The notes: generated by a model from the letters alone, not told the origin. Shown: positions 17,298-26,286, counted from the stretch's first letter. The stretch is 64,000 bases of DNA from Sedimentitalea sp042687825 (GCF_042687825.1 NZ_JBHUQE010000001.1:301874-365873), one strand, 5' to 3'. A program made the numbers and translations.

Positions 17298-18587
17298 TCA
17301 GACCACGACTTTCAGTCGCTCTTGTTCACCGACTCCGAACACGCGTTTGTACCGGGCGATCTGATCTGACGGTCCCATTGCCTTTTCCGGGTTGTCCGAC
17401 AGTTTCACCGTCGGCCTGCCATTGGCGGCAACCGCCTTGCAGACCAGCGAAAACGGTGCCAGCCCGTCATCCGGCACCAGGCCGCGGAAATCATTGGTCA
17501 GCAGGGTGCCCCAGCCAAAGGACACATTGGTTCGGCCGGCGAATTGTCCGTGCAACTCGATGATCTTGTCCACGTCCAGACCGTCGGAAAAGATCACCCG
17601 CTTGGTGGTGGGGTCCTCTCCACGGGCGCGCCACCAGTCGATCGCGGTTTCCGCACCCTTGGCCGGATCGCCGCTGTCGATGCGAATGCCGGTCCATCCG
17701 GCCAGCCAGTCCGGGGCATTTTCCAGGAAACCGCTGGTGCCATAAGTGTCGGGCAGGATGATTCTCAGATTTCCTTCATGCTCTTCGTGCCAGTCCGACA
17801 GCACCTCGTAGGGTGCGCGCGCCAGGGCCGCGTCATCCTTGGCCAGCGCGGCATAGACCATGGGCAATTCATGGGCATTGGTGCCAATCGCCTCGACCTC
17901 CCGGCGCATGGCGATCAGGCAGTTCGAGGTGCCGGTGAATTTCGGGCCCAGCCCCTCGCTCAGGGCCTGAACGCACCAGTCCTGCCACAGGAAAGAATGC
18001 CGCCGCCGGGTTCCGAAATCGGCGATTCCCATTTTCTCCAGCGGTCGCAGGCGCTCGACCTTTTCCCAGACGCGGGTCATCGCGCGTGCATAGAGCACCT
18101 GCAATTCGAACCGCCCCATGTCGTTCAGCACCGAGCGACCGCGCAGTTCCATCAACACGGCCAAGGCCGGAATTTCCCACAGCATGACCTCGGGCCAGGT
18201 GCCTTCAAAGGTCAGTTCGTACTGGTCGCCCCGACGTTCCAGATGATAGGCGGGCAGGTGCAGGTTTTCGAACCATTCCATGAAATCCGGGCGGAACATC
18301 TGCCGCTTGCCGTAAAAGGTGTTGCCGCGCAGCCAGGTGCTTTCGCCGCGGCTGAGCGACAGCGAGCGGATATGATCCAGTTGTTCGCGCAGCTCGCCCT
18401 CGTCGATCAGCCGGGCCAGCGGAACATGACGGGACCGGTTGATCAGTGAAAACGTGACCTGGGTATCGGGCCTGTTGCGGAATACCGATTGGCACATCAG
18501 CAGTTTGTAAAAATCCGTGTCGATCAGGGATCGCACGATCGGATCGATCTTCCACTTGTGGTTATAGACGCGAGTTGCGATGTCCAC
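17298..18587 (-). CDS. pncB: Nicotinate phosphoribosyltransferase
   Basis: The 429-residue protein contains the family core: IDTDFYKLLMCQSVF near the start, FGTRRRHSFLWQ, GTSNCLIAMRREVEAIGTNAHELP (the last His is the phosphorylated residue in homologues) and IRIDSGDPAKGAE. It joins nicotinate and PRPP to nicotinate mononucleotide in the Preiss-Handler NAD salvage pathway. The start is a GTG at 18587 with AAGGAG seven bases upstream. It lies 70 bases downstream of pncA on the same strand, so nicotinamide is deamidated and salvaged by adjacent enzymes. Confidence 0.96.
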   Translation of the reverse strand: MDIATRVYNHKWKIDPIVRSLIDTDFYKLLMCQSVFRNRPDTQVTFSLINRSRHVPLARLIDEGELREQLDHIRSLSLSRGESTWLRGNTFYGKRQMFRPDFMEWFENLHLPAYHLERRGDQYELTFEGTWPEVMLWEIPALAVLMELRGRSVLNDMGRFELQVLYARAMTRVWEKVERLRPLEKMGIADFGTRRRHSFLWQDWCVQALSEGLGPKFTGTSNCLIAMRREVEAIGTNAHELPMVYAALAKDDAALARAPYEVLSDWHEEHEGNLRIILPDTYGTSGFLENAPDWLAGWTGIRIDSGDPAKGAETAIDWWRARGEDPTTKRVIFSDGLDVDKIIELHGQFAGRTNVSFGWGTLLTNDFRGLVPDDGLAPFSLVCKAVAANGRPTVKLSDNPEKAMGPSDQIARYKRVFGVGEQERLKVVV

Positions 18588-18657
18588 AGGCGACTCCTTG
18601 GCTTTTCCCTGTTAGATCAAGGGGCCGTGCATAAGTCCAGAACCCACGTGCCCGGGG

Positions 18658-19248
18658 TCAGAGTTGCACGCCAGCGTCGCGCATTGCCGTCATTGCCGCT
18701 GCCAGGGATCCGTCCAGATCAATGGCCCGGCAGGCATCCAGCGCCACCGAGACCGTAAACCCCAGGCGTGCCGCGTCGACCGCCGAATAGTGCACGCAGA
18801 AATCTGTTGCCAGCCCGGCCAGGGTCAGTTGCCGGATTCCGCGGCTGTGCAGATAGCCCTCCAGCCCTGTCGGCGTGGTCCGGTCATTTTCGAAAAAGGC
18901 CGAATAGCTGTCGATTTCCGGACGAAACCCCTTGCGCAATATCAGGTCGCCATCGGTCCGCAGATCGGGGTGAAAAGCGGCACCCGTGCTGCCCTGTACA
19001 CAATGATCGGGCCACAGGATCTGGGCGCCATAGGGCATGTCGATCATGTCATAGGGCGCCTTGCCCGCATGCGATGTGGCAAACGAGCCATGCCCCGCCG
19101 GGTGCCAGTCCTGGGTCAGAATCACCGTGTCGAACCGGGGCATCATGTCGTTGATCGCCGGGACCACGGCATCGCCATCCGGCACCGCCAGTGCGCCGCC
19201 CGGGCAGAAATCGTTCTGCACATCGATCACGATCAGGGCATGGCTCAT
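18658..19248 (-). CDS. pncA: Nicotinamidase/pyrazinamidase
   Basis: The 196-residue isochorismatase-fold protein has the catalytic Asp in VIDVQNDFCPGG, the metal-binding DWHPAGHGSF motif and the catalytic Cys in ATDFCVHYSAVDA. It hydrolyses nicotinamide to nicotinate, which the adjacent PncB uses. The start at 19248 has AGGAG nearby; the longer frame was rejected. It is divergent from trhO, with about 100 bases between start codons. Confidence 0.96.
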   Translation of the reverse strand: MSHALIVIDVQNDFCPGGALAVPDGDAVVPAINDMMPRFDTVILTQDWHPAGHGSFATSHAGKAPYDMIDMPYGAQILWPDHCVQGSTGAAFHPDLRTDGDLILRKGFRPEIDSYSAFFENDRTTPTGLEGYLHSRGIRQLTLAGLATDFCVHYSAVDAARLGFTVSVALDACRAIDLDGSLAAAMTAMRDAGVQL

Positions 19249-19351
19249 GGCAATTCTCCTCGCTTTCGGCCCCTTCATGCCTAGGCATGCCGTTGCGGCG
19301 CGTCAATGCAGGCCCTTGATTGGCCGCACCTTGCGGTCTAGATCGGCGCGC

Positions 19352-20260
19352 ATGTATACAATCGCCGCCCTCTATCATTTCACCCGTTTTGCCGCGCCTG
19401 CCGATATACGGGCGGGCCTGTTGGATCTGTGCACGGCGCAGGGCGTCAAGGGCACGCTGCTGCTGGCGTCCGAGGGGATTAACGGCACGATCGCCGGATC
19501 GCGCGCCGGCATCGATGCGGTGCTGGCGCATATTCGTGCGCTGCCGGGCTGCAGCGATCTGGTCTGGAAGGAATCCACCAGTTCACATGCGCCATTCGGC
19601 AAGATGAAGGTGCGGCTGAAGAAAGAAATCGTGACCATGGGTCAGCCGAATGTCGATCCCACCGCACGGGTGGGGCATTATGTCGAACCGCAGGAATGGA
19701 ACGCGCTGATCCAGAGTCCGGATGTCGCGGTGATCGACACTCGCAACGACTACGAGGTCGCGATCGGCACGTTTGACGGTTCGGTCGATCCCAAGACCCG
19801 TTCTTTTCGCGAGTTCCCGGCTTGGTGGGCAGCCAATCGCGAGCGTTTTCACAACAAGCGCATCGCGATGTTCTGCACTGGTGGAATTCGCTGCGAGAAA
19901 TCCACCAATTACCTGCTGAGCCAGGGGGTCGAGGATGTCTATCACCTCAAGGGAGGCATTCTGAAATATCTCGAAGAGGTTCCGGCTGAAGACAGCACCT
20001 GGAGCGGTGAATGTTTCGTGTTCGACAACCGCGTCAGCGTCGGTCACGGTTTGGCCGAAGGTCCGCATGAGCTGTGCCATGGATGCCGGCGGCCGATCCT
20101 GCCGGCGGACAGGGACAGGCCGGAATTCGAGGCGGGCGTGTCCTGTCATCACTGCATCGCGGAAACCTCACAGGCCGACAAGGCACGCTTTCGCGAACGG
20201 CAACGCCAGATCCGCCTGGCCCGGACCCGGGGCGAAACGCATCTTGGCGGCATGGAATAA
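19352..20260 (+). CDS. trhO: tRNA uridine(34) hydroxylase, rhodanese-like (TrhO/YceA family)
   Basis: A 302-residue protein with an N-terminal ferredoxin-like region (TLLLASEGINGTIAGSRAGI) and a rhodanese domain whose active loop reads MFCTGGIRCEKSTNYL. The C-terminus has a Cys-rich segment (CHGCRRPIL and VSCHHCIAE) typical of TrhO. The enzyme makes 5-hydroxyuridine at the wobble position of certain tRNAs using oxygen. The start at 19352 (MYTIAALYHF) fits homologues; the longer frame runs through pncA and was rejected. Confidence 0.94.
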   Translation: MYTIAALYHFTRFAAPADIRAGLLDLCTAQGVKGTLLLASEGINGTIAGSRAGIDAVLAHIRALPGCSDLVWKESTSSHAPFGKMKVRLKKEIVTMGQPNVDPTARVGHYVEPQEWNALIQSPDVAVIDTRNDYEVAIGTFDGSVDPKTRSFREFPAWWAANRERFHNKRIAMFCTGGIRCEKSTNYLLSQGVEDVYHLKGGILKYLEEVPAEDSTWSGECFVFDNRVSVGHGLAEGPHELCHGCRRPILPADRDRPEFEAGVSCHHCIAETSQADKARFRERQRQIRLARTRGETHLGGME

Positions 20261-20266
20261 ATCGAT

Positions 20267-20281
20267 CCGGCCTGCGGCCGG
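20267..20281. terminator. Short hairpin between trhO and the MFS gene
   Basis: CCGGCC-TGC-GGCCGG forms a six-base-pair stem seven bases after the trhO stop in a gap between convergent genes. It is followed by TCCTTG rather than a T-run, so termination would be weak or Rho-assisted. Confidence 0.4.
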
Positions 20282-20301
20282 TCCTTGTGCGTCGCTGGAC
20301 C

Positions 20302-21522
20302 TCAGGTCGCCGCGACCCGTGGTGCGCGCGGACGGGACCGCAGCAACAGCATCAGCATGATCGCGATGTTGGCGCCGTTCCAGGCGATGCCGTTCAGGAA
20401 GGCCATGCGATAGCTGCCGGTCAGGTCATAGATCCAGCCGGACATCCATCCGCCAAGCGCCATGCCGACAATGGTCATCATCAGAACGAACCCGACTCGC
20501 GTTCCCGCTTCTTTTGCCGGCATGTATTCGCGGACTACCAGTGCATAGCTGGGGACGATGCCGCCCTGTGATAGTCCAAAGATCGCACTGACGACATAGA
20601 GTGAGACCATGCCGTCATAGGGCAGATACAGAAACAATGCGATGCATTGCAGCACCGATCCGATCAACAGGGTCGCCACGCCACCCAACCGGTCGGCGAC
20701 CAGACCCGAAATCAACCGGCTGACGACTCCGCCCAGCAGCATCAGCGACAGCATTTCCGATCCGACCGCAGGCCCATAGCCCAGACCGACGCAGTAGGCG
20801 ACGATATGCACTTGCGGCATGGACATCGCCACGCAGCAGGCAATGCCTGCCAGGCCCAGTATGTACTGCAGCGCGCGGGGTGAGAAGCCGGTGCCGCGGG
20901 TTCGCTTTTCGGAAACGGCTTCGGCCAACCCATGCGCCTGCAGCGGCAACTTGCGGCGCAGAGAAAAGGACAGGGGAATCAGTGTGGTCAATGTGATCAG
21001 GGCAAGTGCCAGATAGACTTGACGCCAGCCGCCATCGGCCAGCATGTCCGACAACAGCATTGGCCAGATGGACCCGGACAGGTAGTTGCCGCTTGCGACA
21101 AGCGCGACAGCGATGCCGCGCCGTTTCAGGAACCAGTGTGATATGTCAGCGATCAGCGGCCCGAATCCGACGGCCGTGCCCAGCCCCAGAAGCAGGTGTG
21201 CAATTGACAGACCGATCATTCCAGGAGCGAGAGCCGACAGTACATAACCCAGCACGATGCTCGTCGAGGCAATATTCAGTGCAACAGTGATGCCGACACG
21301 GTCGACCACTCGCCCGATCAGAAAGTTACCCGCGGCAAAGCCGATCATCGTCAAGGTATAGGGCAGGGCGGCCTCGGCCCGTCCGACGCCGAATTCGGTT
21401 TCGATGGCCGGTAAAACAACGATGACGGCCCACATGCCGACATTGGCCACCATCGCGATCGCCAGTGTGATGCTCAAACGCAGCCAGGAATACCGGCTGT
21501 CATGAATGTCGAGATCGGTCAT
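20302..21522 (-). CDS. MFS transporter
   Basis: The 406-residue protein has twelve predicted transmembrane helices and major facilitator motifs: the loop 2-3 motif FLIGRVVDRVGITVA, and a second-half copy LISGLVADRLGGVATLLIG. The central loop (SLRRKLPLQAHGLAEAVSEK) is cytoplasmic. The family exports or imports small solutes by proton coupling; the substrate cannot be told, though the overall shape is close to monocarboxylate or oxalate/formate-type carriers. The region upstream is a deleted IS630 element inserted about ten bases before its start, so the native promoter may have been lost or replaced. Confidence 0.88.
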   Translation of the reverse strand: MTDLDIHDSRYSWLRLSITLAIAMVANVGMWAVIVVLPAIETEFGVGRAEAALPYTLTMIGFAAGNFLIGRVVDRVGITVALNIASTSIVLGYVLSALAPGMIGLSIAHLLLGLGTAVGFGPLIADISHWFLKRRGIAVALVASGNYLSGSIWPMLLSDMLADGGWRQVYLALALITLTTLIPLSFSLRRKLPLQAHGLAEAVSEKRTRGTGFSPRALQYILGLAGIACCVAMSMPQVHIVAYCVGLGYGPAVGSEMLSLMLLGGVVSRLISGLVADRLGGVATLLIGSVLQCIALFLYLPYDGMVSLYVVSAIFGLSQGGIVPSYALVVREYMPAKEAGTRVGFVLMMTIVGMALGGWMSGWIYDLTGSYRMAFLNGIAWNGANIAIMLMLLLRSRPRAPRVAAT

Positions 21523-21534
21523 AGCCGCAGCCTA

Positions 21535-22266
21535 GTCACCCGAATCTAGATTTCGCCGCATGGGGTTCGCTGTTTTCTCTGGCCGAACCTTTTGACGGAA
21601 GCGCTGCGCCGCTCGGCCGCGCCGGGCGCCAAGGGAAGGACGGGTTGCTCGCGGTCGAGGGCCCGGATTTGGGATTTTCCGTCCACACAATACGATAGCC
21701 CGGTTCGGCGGTGACAGGTACAGCCCGACGATGTCCTGAACCTTGTCCCCAAAGAGCGGATCGGTGGATAGCTTGAACGTCTCGCTGCGATGTGGTCGCA
21801 ATCCGAACGCAGTCCAAATCCGCCGGATCGTCGTGTGCGACAGGCCCGTTGCCGCCGCCATCGAGCGGATCGACCAATGGGTCGCATCCCCGGGGCTGGA
21901 GTTCAGCGTGCGCTCGATGACCTCGGCGACTGGCTCATCCGACACGGTGCGTGGGCGACCGGGGCGGTATTCGTCGGTGAGGCCTTCGATCCGATCCCGT
22001 ACAAACCGCCTGCGCCATGTGCCGACCGTGTGCGCATGCACGCCAAGCTGTGCCGCCACTTCCTTGCCGGGCAAACCTTCGGCGCACAACAGGATCATCC
22101 GACAGCGGTCTGATAGAGACCGTGGTGCCTGGTGCCGCCGAACCTGACCTTCGAGAAATCGGCGCTCTTGGTCGCTCGGCACCACCGCATCCGCAACCCG
22201 CCCAACCATCGCAACACCTCCTGAACCTCGGTCCAGAAAATGATACGAATTACAGCTCCAGATGAC
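21535..22266 (-). mobile_element. Internally deleted IS630-family element (about 732 bp) with terminal inverted repeats in a CTAG target
   Basis: The element is bounded by CCTAGTCA (21531-21538) and TGACTAGG (22263-22270). The outer CTAG on each side matches the known IS630 preference for inserting at CTAG and duplicating TA. Reading inward from both ends, the first 21 bases match at 14 positions and share GTCA at the tip, as expected for imperfect terminal inverted repeats. Full IS630 relatives are about 1.1 kb; here the middle and C-terminal coding part is missing. The copy cannot encode an active transposase but its ends look intact, so it could in principle be mobilised in trans. Confidence 0.8.
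21546..22209 (-). pseudogene. Truncated and frameshifted IS630 transposase
   Basis: Translation from 22209, with AGGAGG upstream, gives an N-terminal Sleeping Beauty-like helix-turn-helix (GKEVAAQLGVHAHTVGTWRRRF) and the linker RPGRPRTVSDEPVAEVIE. The frame continues to NRAIVLC and then shifts; the other frame continues VDGKSQIRALDREQPVLP, where the first catalytic Asp is normally in VDEKSQIQALDR. Homology stops near SASVKRF, after which the reading frame runs into the terminal repeat. The second Asp and the Glu of the DDE triad are absent. One frameshift plus a large internal deletion make this a pseudogene. Confidence 0.85.
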
Positions 22267-22647
22267 TAGGCCCGTCAAACCACCCTGCTGCGCGGCGCGT
22301 TCGGCCAGATAGGCGGGTTCCAGCAAGCCCAGGATTTGCCCGACGGTCAGCGCCCCGGACCAGGGTGGCCCCATACCGCAGATGTCATGGGCGCGTTCGC
22401 GCATGCCATAAATCGCCGGATCGACCTGGGACAGCCCCCGGGATTTCCGGGCGCCTCTGTCACCGCCCGCACGATATCGCCGGCCACCGGGCCGCTGTAA
22501 GTTCCCGGCTGCCCCTGATCCACCGGGATGCGCAGGGTATCGGCATAGTCCGGGTTGCGCAGGATGTCCTGGGCCAGCAGCGGCGCCTCGTCGGGCAGGA
22601 CATAGGCGGCCGCGAACAGCCAGGCACAGCGGACGGCGCCCCAGCAA
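22267..22647 (-). pseudogene. Gamma-glutamyltransferase remnant (frameshifted, internally deleted)
   Basis: One frame encodes LRNPDYADTLRIPVDQGQPG and TYSGPVAGDIVRAVTEAPGN, the middle of a gamma-glutamyltransferase. After a frameshift near 22440 the other frame encodes ERAHDICGMGPPWSGALTVG and QILGLLE, the conserved GGT core. This is joined directly to PAYLAERAA, a segment that normally lies some tens of residues further on, so an internal deletion is also present. There is no start, no catalytic Thr region and no small subunit. It is a decayed fragment sitting between the IS630 copy and thpR. Confidence 0.78.
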
Positions 22648-22650
22648 GGC

Positions 22651-23187
22651 TCAGGTCAGCGCATAGCGCGCCATTTCGTGATAGACCGCACCGTCCGGGT
22701 GCAACTCGGAACGCATCAGCGCGATGGCCGATACCGGAAAGGCCGGGACCGAGAAACCGGCCTCGACCGCCAGGAACTGTTGCAGGCGCTGCGCCGCAGC
22801 CGGGCTGGCCCGCACCCGGGCCAGCGTCACATGCGGATGGAACCGCCGGCGCGGCAGCAGGATTCCGGCGCGCCGGACCGCCCCCAGAACCTGACGGCGC
22901 AATTCGTCCAGCGCCGCGGTTGGCACCGCCTGGGCAAAGACCAGGCGCGGTCGGTCGCCGCCGTAGCAGCCCAGACCGGACAGGTCCAGGATCAGGGCGG
23001 TCAGAGGCAACGCCGCCAACTCCTCGTGCAGCGCCTCGAGCACCTGCACCGGTTGATCGTCCAGAAAAGCCAGCGTCAGATGCAGGTTGGCCCGCGGCAC
23101 GATCCGCCCCACCGGCAGCCGCGTCTGCACCTGCGTCAGCGCGTCGGTCGCCGCCTCGGGCAGGGCGATGGCGACAAAAGCGCGCAA
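22651..23187 (-). CDS. thpR: RNA 2',3'-cyclic phosphodiesterase (2'-5' RNA ligase family)
   Basis: The 178-residue 2H-phosphoesterase has the two HxTx motifs, HLTLAFLDD and HVTLARVRA, spaced as in ThpR (LigT). These enzymes open 2',3'-cyclic phosphates on RNA and can catalyse 2'-5' ligation. The start is uncertain: a TTG at 23187 gives MRAFVAIALPEA, which matches homologues, with AGGG just upstream and only five bases after the stop of the preceding dehydrogenase. A much longer open frame upstream is antisense-like noise inside that gene and was rejected. Confidence 0.88.
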   Translation of the reverse strand: MRAFVAIALPEAATDALTQVQTRLPVGRIVPRANLHLTLAFLDDQPVQVLEALHEELAALPLTALILDLSGLGCYGGDRPRLVFAQAVPTAALDELRRQVLGAVRRAGILLPRRRFHPHVTLARVRASPAAAQRLQQFLAVEAGFSVPAFPVSAIALMRSELHPDGAVYHEMARYALT

Positions 23188-23192
23188 CGCCC

Positions 23193-24179
23193 TTACAGCA
23201 TGGCAGGAACGACCTGATCCGGTGGCCGGTGGCCGTCTTCGAAGGTCTTGATATTGATGATCACCTTTTCGCCCATCTCGATCCGCCCTTCCAGCGTCGC
23301 CGACCCCATATGCGGCAACAGGACCACGTTGGGCAACTCGCGCAGGCGCGGGTTCACCTGGGTGCCGTGCTCGTAGACATCCAGCCCAGCCCCGGCCAGT
23401 TCGCCCGCGCGCAGCATCCGGGTCAGGGCGTTTTCGTCGATCACCTCGCCACGGCTGGTGTTGATGACCACCGCCGTGGGTTTCAGCAGCTTCAGCCGCC
23501 GCGCGTTCAGCAGGTGAAACGTGCTGGGAGTCGAGGGGCAGTTGACCGAGATCACATCCATGCGCGACACCATCTGGTCCAGACTGTCCCAATAGGTGGC
23601 ACCGTATTGTTCCTCGACCTCGGGCCGCAAACGTTTGCGGTTGTGATAATGCACCTGCATGCCAAAGGCGACGGCGCGGCGGGCGACGGCCTGCCCGATA
23701 CTGCCCATGCCCAGAATGCCCAGACGCCGGCCGCCGACGCGGCCGCCCAACAGCGCAGTGGGCGCCCAGCCCTGCCATTCGCCCTTTTGCATCACGGCCA
23801 GGCCTTCGGGGATGCGCCGGGTCACCGCCAGCAGCAGCGCCATGGTCATGTCGGCGGTGTCATCGGTCAGAACACCGGGCGTGTTGCTGACCAGAATGCC
23901 GCGCTGTCGCGCGGTGGCAACGTCGATATGGTCGACCCCGGCGCCGTAATTGGCGATCAGTTTCAGGCGCCCGCCGGCCTGCGCGATCAGGCGCGCGTCG
24001 ATCTCGTCGGTCACGGTCGGCACCAGCACATCGGCCCCGCGCATGAGCTCGGCCAGTTCGCTGCGACCCAGCGGCGTGTCGTCGTCGCGCAACCGGACAT
24101 TGAACAACTCACTCAGACGGGTTTCAACCTCATCCGGCAACCGTCGCGTAACAACAACACTCAGACGTTCTCTTGGCAC
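23193..24179 (-). CDS. D-isomer specific 2-hydroxyacid dehydrogenase (glyoxylate/hydroxypyruvate reductase type)
   Basis: A 328-residue protein with the NAD-binding motif GILGMGSIGQAVARRA and the catalytic triad of the family: Arg in VINTSRGEVID, Glu in DVYEHG and His in LLPHMGSAT. It most resembles D-glycerate dehydrogenase/GyaR-type enzymes, which reduce glyoxylate or hydroxypyruvate. The start is a GTG at 24179 (MPRERLSVVV) with GGGAG upstream. It is followed by thpR on the same strand within a few bases. Glycolate oxidase (glcDEF) at the end of the window could supply glyoxylate, but a link is only inferred. Confidence 0.88.
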   Translation of the reverse strand: MPRERLSVVVTRRLPDEVETRLSELFNVRLRDDDTPLGRSELAELMRGADVLVPTVTDEIDARLIAQAGGRLKLIANYGAGVDHIDVATARQRGILVSNTPGVLTDDTADMTMALLLAVTRRIPEGLAVMQKGEWQGWAPTALLGGRVGGRRLGILGMGSIGQAVARRAVAFGMQVHYHNRKRLRPEVEEQYGATYWDSLDQMVSRMDVISVNCPSTPSTFHLLNARRLKLLKPTAVVINTSRGEVIDENALTRMLRAGELAGAGLDVYEHGTQVNPRLRELPNVVLLPHMGSATLEGRIEMGEKVIINIKTFEDGHRPPDQVVPAML

Positions 24180-24305
24180 TCTGGCTCTCCCACCACTTTT
24201 CAAATCAGCTCGCGGGCTGCATGGTGACGCAGGAACAGGCGGGGCACAAGAACCCCCGGGTGGAAAAACCGTCGCGCATGCACGGACGTAACAGGCACAC
24301 TGGCA

Positions 24306-24827
24306 GTGACAGGTTCGGGATCAGTTTGGCAGCATCTTTTGGCGGCGTGCCTGGCCGCCTGTCTGTTGGTCGGGACGGCCGCCGCGCAGGTCGCGCCCAA
24401 ACGCGGACCGGTGACGAATTTGCCGATGCCGCGCTATGTCTCGATGAAGGCCAGCGAGGGCAATGTCCGCCGTGGCCCGTCCCTGACCCACCGCATCGAC
24501 TGGGTGTTCAAACGCCGCGACATGCCGCTGCAGATCACCGCCGAATTCGGTCACTGGCGTCGGGTCCAGGACCGCGACGGCGCCGGCGGATGGGTGCATT
24601 ACGCGCTGTTGTCAGGCGTGCGCACGGTGCTTGTGGAAAAGGACATGCTGCCGGTCCATGCCCGCCCCGATCCGCAATCGCCGGTCAACGCAGCCTTTGA
24701 ACTGGGCGTGGTGGCGCGGCTGGGAAAATGTCTGGACGACTGGTGCCGCATCAGCGCCGGCGGGTATCGCGGCTGGGCGGAAAAACGGCACCTGTGGGGC
24801 GTATTGCCCGACGAGCTTCGCGACTAA
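24306..24827 (+). CDS. Exported SH3-like domain protein
   Basis: The 173-residue protein starts with a signal peptide (HLLAACLAACLLVGTAAAQ) and then contains two bacterial SH3-like repeats: VSMKASEGNVRRGPSLTHRI ... GGWVHYALLSG and VHARPDPQSPVNAAFELG ... GYRGWAEKRHLWG. Such proteins act in the periplasm, often binding peptidoglycan or partner proteins, and are common in Rhodobacterales. The start is a GTG at 24306 without a clear ribosome-binding site, so it is uncertain. It is divergent from the 2-hydroxyacid dehydrogenase gene. Confidence 0.85.
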   Translation: MTGSGSVWQHLLAACLAACLLVGTAAAQVAPKRGPVTNLPMPRYVSMKASEGNVRRGPSLTHRIDWVFKRRDMPLQITAEFGHWRRVQDRDGAGGWVHYALLSGVRTVLVEKDMLPVHARPDPQSPVNAAFELGVVARLGKCLDDWCRISAGGYRGWAEKRHLWGVLPDELRD

Positions 24828-24864
24828 GCCCGCCCCAGCCGGCGCCTCTGACTCCCAACCGATA

Positions 24865-26286
24865 TCAGGCCGTCGCGTCCGAGGCGGCCCTGCGATCTGC
24901 GCCGGCCCGTTCCCGCCGGTCCGCGCCCTTCTGAACCGGTGTGGCAAAGGTCAACGCGACGCGCAGCCCGGGGCGGTTGTCGCTCAGCACAAGCTTGGCG
25001 TCGTGCAGCCGCGCCACCACCGCAACCAGGCTCAGCCCCAGCCCGCTGCCGGGGGTCATGCGGCTGCGGTCCAGCCGATAGAGCCGCTGCAGCACGTTTT
25101 CGGTCTCGGCCGCCGGAATGCCCGGCCCGTCATCGGCGACGCTCAGCACCACGGCGTCCGAGTGACGCGCCAGTTGCAGCGTCACGGTCGTGCCCGCCGG
25201 GGTGTGACGCAGCGCGTTTTCGACCAGGTTGGCCAGCAATTGCAGCAACAGGTTGCGATCCCCCGCGACCTGAAACCCGCCTTCGCCGATATCCGCGCAC
25301 AGGCGGTGTTCGGTCTCGCTGGCTGCCGGCTCATACAGTTCGATGCAGGTCATCACCACCGCGGCCAGATCGACGCTGGCAAAGCGCGACCGGGGCGTGC
25401 CGGATTCGATCTGAGCGATCTGCAGCAGCGCGCCAAAGACCGACACGATGCCGTCCAGTTCGCGGCGGGCCCGGTCCACCAGATCGCCTGCCGGACTGTC
25501 CGGCTCGGTCTGCTGCGCCAGATCCTGCAGGTGAACCGCGACGCGCTGGATCGGGGTTTTCAGGTCATGGGCGATATCCGAGGACACCTGACGGATCGCC
25601 GCGACCGAGCTTTGCTGGGCCTGCGCCATCTGGTCGATCTTTGCAGCGATCTCTGCCAGATCGCCGGACCAATCGGGGACCGGCCCGACCCGCGCCTGCA
25701 GATCGCCTGACGTCAGCCGGTCCAGCGTGCCGCCGATGGCGGCGACGTTACGCGCGCTGCGGCGCGCCAGGAACAGCCCGCCGGTCAGTGCGATCAGGAT
25801 GGTCGGCCCCAGACTGAGCATCAGGATGTTCAGGAAACCGCGGCGCAATGCCTGGATGTCCGAGAGGTTGCGGGCGACGGTCAGCTGACCGCCATACAGC
25901 GCCGTTGTCAGGGCCAGATACTGCCCCTGCAATGTCGGGCTCTGCTCGGACAGCGAGAGGAAATGATAGCCCTCGTCATCGCGCGCGATCACCGCATTGC
26001 CATATTGACGCCGGTCCGGGCCGAAATAGCTGAGAACCATGCGTTCCGGGTCGGTGCCCCGGGCCTCTGCCTCGACCAGGGCGGCCAGCGCCGCCGCATT
26101 GGGGGCCGCCCGAAAGCCGGACATGTCTTGTGTCAGATCCTGGCGAATCGCCTGCTCGACCGACCGTTGGGTAAAGACATAGCTGGCCGTCAGGCTGATC
26201 AGGCTGACGGCCGAGAACAGCACCACCAGCGCCAGCGCCAGTCTCAGCGGCATCGAGCGCAACAGCGGAGACAGCCGGCCCCTCAC
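24865..26286 (-). CDS. Sensor histidine kinase with HAMP domain
   Basis: A 473-residue kinase with two transmembrane helices (about residues 13-35 and 155-175) flanking a periplasmic domain of about 120 residues, a HAMP linker, an H-box SSDIAHDLKTPIQRVAV, and ATP-binding boxes (NLVENALRHTPAG, VADDGPGIP, GSGLGLSLV). The start is a GTG that overlaps the stop of the response regulator by four bases, so the two form a cognate pair. The signal is unknown. The divergent DegP-like protease suggests an envelope-stress theme, which is inference. Confidence 0.93.
   Translation of the reverse strand: MRGRLSPLLRSMPLRLALALVVLFSAVSLISLTASYVFTQRSVEQAIRQDLTQDMSGFRAAPNAAALAALVEAEARGTDPERMVLSYFGPDRRQYGNAVIARDDEGYHFLSLSEQSPTLQGQYLALTTALYGGQLTVARNLSDIQALRRGFLNILMLSLGPTILIALTGGLFLARRSARNVAAIGGTLDRLTSGDLQARVGPVPDWSGDLAEIAAKIDQMAQAQQSSVAAIRQVSSDIAHDLKTPIQRVAVHLQDLAQQTEPDSPAGDLVDRARRELDGIVSVFGALLQIAQIESGTPRSRFASVDLAAVVMTCIELYEPAASETEHRLCADIGEGGFQVAGDRNLLLQLLANLVENALRHTPAGTTVTLQLARHSDAVVLSVADDGPGIPAAETENVLQRLYRLDRSRMTPGSGLGLSLVAVVARLHDAKLVLSDNRPGLRVALTFATPVQKGADRRERAGADRRAASDATA

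Noticed and set aside
22365..24227. 620-codon plus-strand open frame across thpR and the 2-hydroxyacid dehydrogenase
   Set aside because: It spans two conserved minus-strand genes and has low-complexity Pro/Arg/Ala composition, so it is not a gene.
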